From assembly GCF_021530565.1 (NCBI RefSeq), contig NZ_JAKGBI010000004.1:62001-126000 (forward strand): a DNA stretch of 64,000 nucleotides. The letters are read 5' to 3'. Numbering within the stretch: position 1 is the first letter of the stretch; every line of letters starts with the position of its first letter. Below, one piece after another: positions 63,396-64,000 of the stretch. The notes under the pieces are model-generated. The model did not search any database and was not told where the DNA came from. It worked only from the letters and a program-made list of their open reading frames with translations. This stretch comes from Pseudoalteromonas sp. SMS1 (GTDB lineage Bacteria; Pseudomonadota; Gammaproteobacteria; Enterobacterales; Alteromonadaceae). The position numbers and the translations under genes are program-made.

Positions 63396-63510
63396 GATTA
63401 TCCACCTACGTTTATTTTGCTTAACTTTATAAAGCTAGCAGCGACGCTCATAAGTGCCTAACTTATCAGCTATGATTATGACAATTTTTGCTTTCGAACA
63501 AGCTTATGCA

Positions 63511-63541
63511 AAAAAGGGCCACATAATAATGTGACCCTTTG
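63511..63541 (-). terminator. Rho-independent terminator of the TonB receptor gene
   Basis: On the minus strand AAAGGGTCACAT pairs with ATGTGGCCCTTT and is followed by TTT, about 65 bases beyond the receptor stop codon. Confidence 0.9.
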
Positions 63542-63605
63542 GGCGTTCTCTAAAGAGAGTGTGAACAATTAAAGTCAGCAATCAGTGGAGCACAGTGCCT
63601 CCACA

Positions 63606-64000
63606 TTAAAACTTGATATTCATTCCCGCGTAGACGTAACGACCTAATGTATCGTAAGTGTAAGGGTCAGTATTGGAGTCGTTGTTACCCGTATAGTATG
63701 GCGGCTGCTTATCAAATAGGTTATTGATACCCGCTGTCAGCTTCATGCTGTCATTAACAAAATAACTGCCCGAGATGTCATGATATACCACGCTTGGGAC
63801 GCTCGGGGCGTAGCAGCTGCTCGGGTTATCCATACAAGCAAAACTGTCCATAGATGACAAATACCTGACTTTGTAGTTTGCAGTCCAAACGTCGGCCTTA
63901 ACCGCTAAATTAAAGCTTGATTTAATGTCAGCATAGCTACCTAAACCTGATGTGATAAGTCCTGTGTAGTCAATGGTTTCATCAGCCATTGTGATGGTAC
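63606..64000 (-). CDS. TonB-dependent outer-membrane receptor, C-terminal part only
   Basis: Only the last 131 codons lie in the window; the frame stays open to the right edge. The sequence has alternating beta-strands (WTANYKVRYLSSMDSF, SVVYHDISGSYFV), the KLTAGINNLFDKQPPYY motif typical of the last part of TonB-dependent receptors, and ends YVYAGMNIKF with the terminal Phe needed for BAM recognition. A C-M-D-N-P-S-S-C loop is of the kind seen in large marine receptors. The substrate cannot be judged from this fragment. Confidence 0.92.
   Translation of the reverse strand, partial: TITMADETIDYTGLITSGLGSYADIKSSFNLAVKADVWTANYKVRYLSSMDSFACMDNPSSCYAPSVPSVVYHDISGSYFVNDSMKLTAGINNLFDKQPPYYTGNNDSNTDPYTYDTLGRYVYAGMNIKF

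Noticed and set aside
1..64000. tRNA, rRNA, CRISPR arrays, insertion sequences, integrases, prophage genes
   Set aside because: Looked for throughout by eye; no transposase, integrase, cas or phage structural protein motif and no regularly spaced repeat or tRNA-like cloverleaf was recognised.

Overview
The window reads as chromosomal DNA of a marine gammaproteobacterium of the Pseudoalteromonas/Alteromonadales type. This is inferred from the gene families: a hybrid two-component AraC regulator, a symporter/solute-binding fusion, NnrS with flavohemoglobin, paired bacterioferritins, many sensor kinases, a TonB-dependent receptor and moderate GC. I recognised no tRNA, rRNA, CRISPR array, insertion sequence or prophage. 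The first gene (GNAT) and the last (TonB receptor) run off the window.

Layout. 1-1.1 kb: acetyltransferase and a secreted DM9-repeat lectin-like protein. 1.4-7.5 kb: a three-gene minus-strand RADAR antiviral operon (SLATT membrane protein, RdrA ATPase, RdrB adenosine deaminase). 7.7-13.6 kb: a giant hybrid two-component regulator divergent from a large lipoprotein. 13.7-16.5 kb: an AT-rich island with an HTH regulator, two paralogous membrane proteins and three tiny ORFs with good ribosome binding sites. It resembles no system I know and is the best candidate for something undescribed. 16.6-22.1 kb: solute-binding protein, XRE-type regulator, small conserved protein and a symporter fused to a solute-binding domain. 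22.2-29.4 kb: DUF1294 protein, FAN1-like/DnaQ nuclease fusion, and a LOV-domain hybrid histidine kinase overlapping a periplasmic binding protein gene. 29.5-32.1 kb: hydrolase with TetR regulator, and two complementary bacterioferritin subunits. 32.3-36.7 kb: nitric-oxide detoxification, with norR divergent from small membrane protein-nnrS-hmp; three NorR-type sites and a sigma-54 promoter are visible between them. 36.7-43 kb: LamG-tailed phosphodiesterase, a lipoprotein pair, EF-hand and YHYH proteins, Nudix hydrolase. 43.3-48.3 kb: a gene under a Fur box and assorted enzymes. 48.3-55.5 kb: a six-gene minus-strand operon with MacB-like ABC export genes, HlyD-type adaptor, sensor kinase and sigma-54 response regulator, preceded by two palindromes and a sigma-54-like promoter. 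55.7-60.3 kb: histidine phosphatase, mini cyanovirin-N protein, MocR regulator divergent from a GNAT/PaiB pair, small heat-shock protein with a sigma-32-like promoter. 60.6-64 kb: a response regulator and GAF hybrid kinase pair, and a TonB receptor end.

Themes are phage defence (RADAR), nitrosative and iron stress (NorR regulon, bacterioferritins, Fur site), envelope sensing and export, and carbohydrate-binding proteins (DM9, CVNH, LamG). All functional statements rest on motifs read by eye and remembered family features; no search was run.
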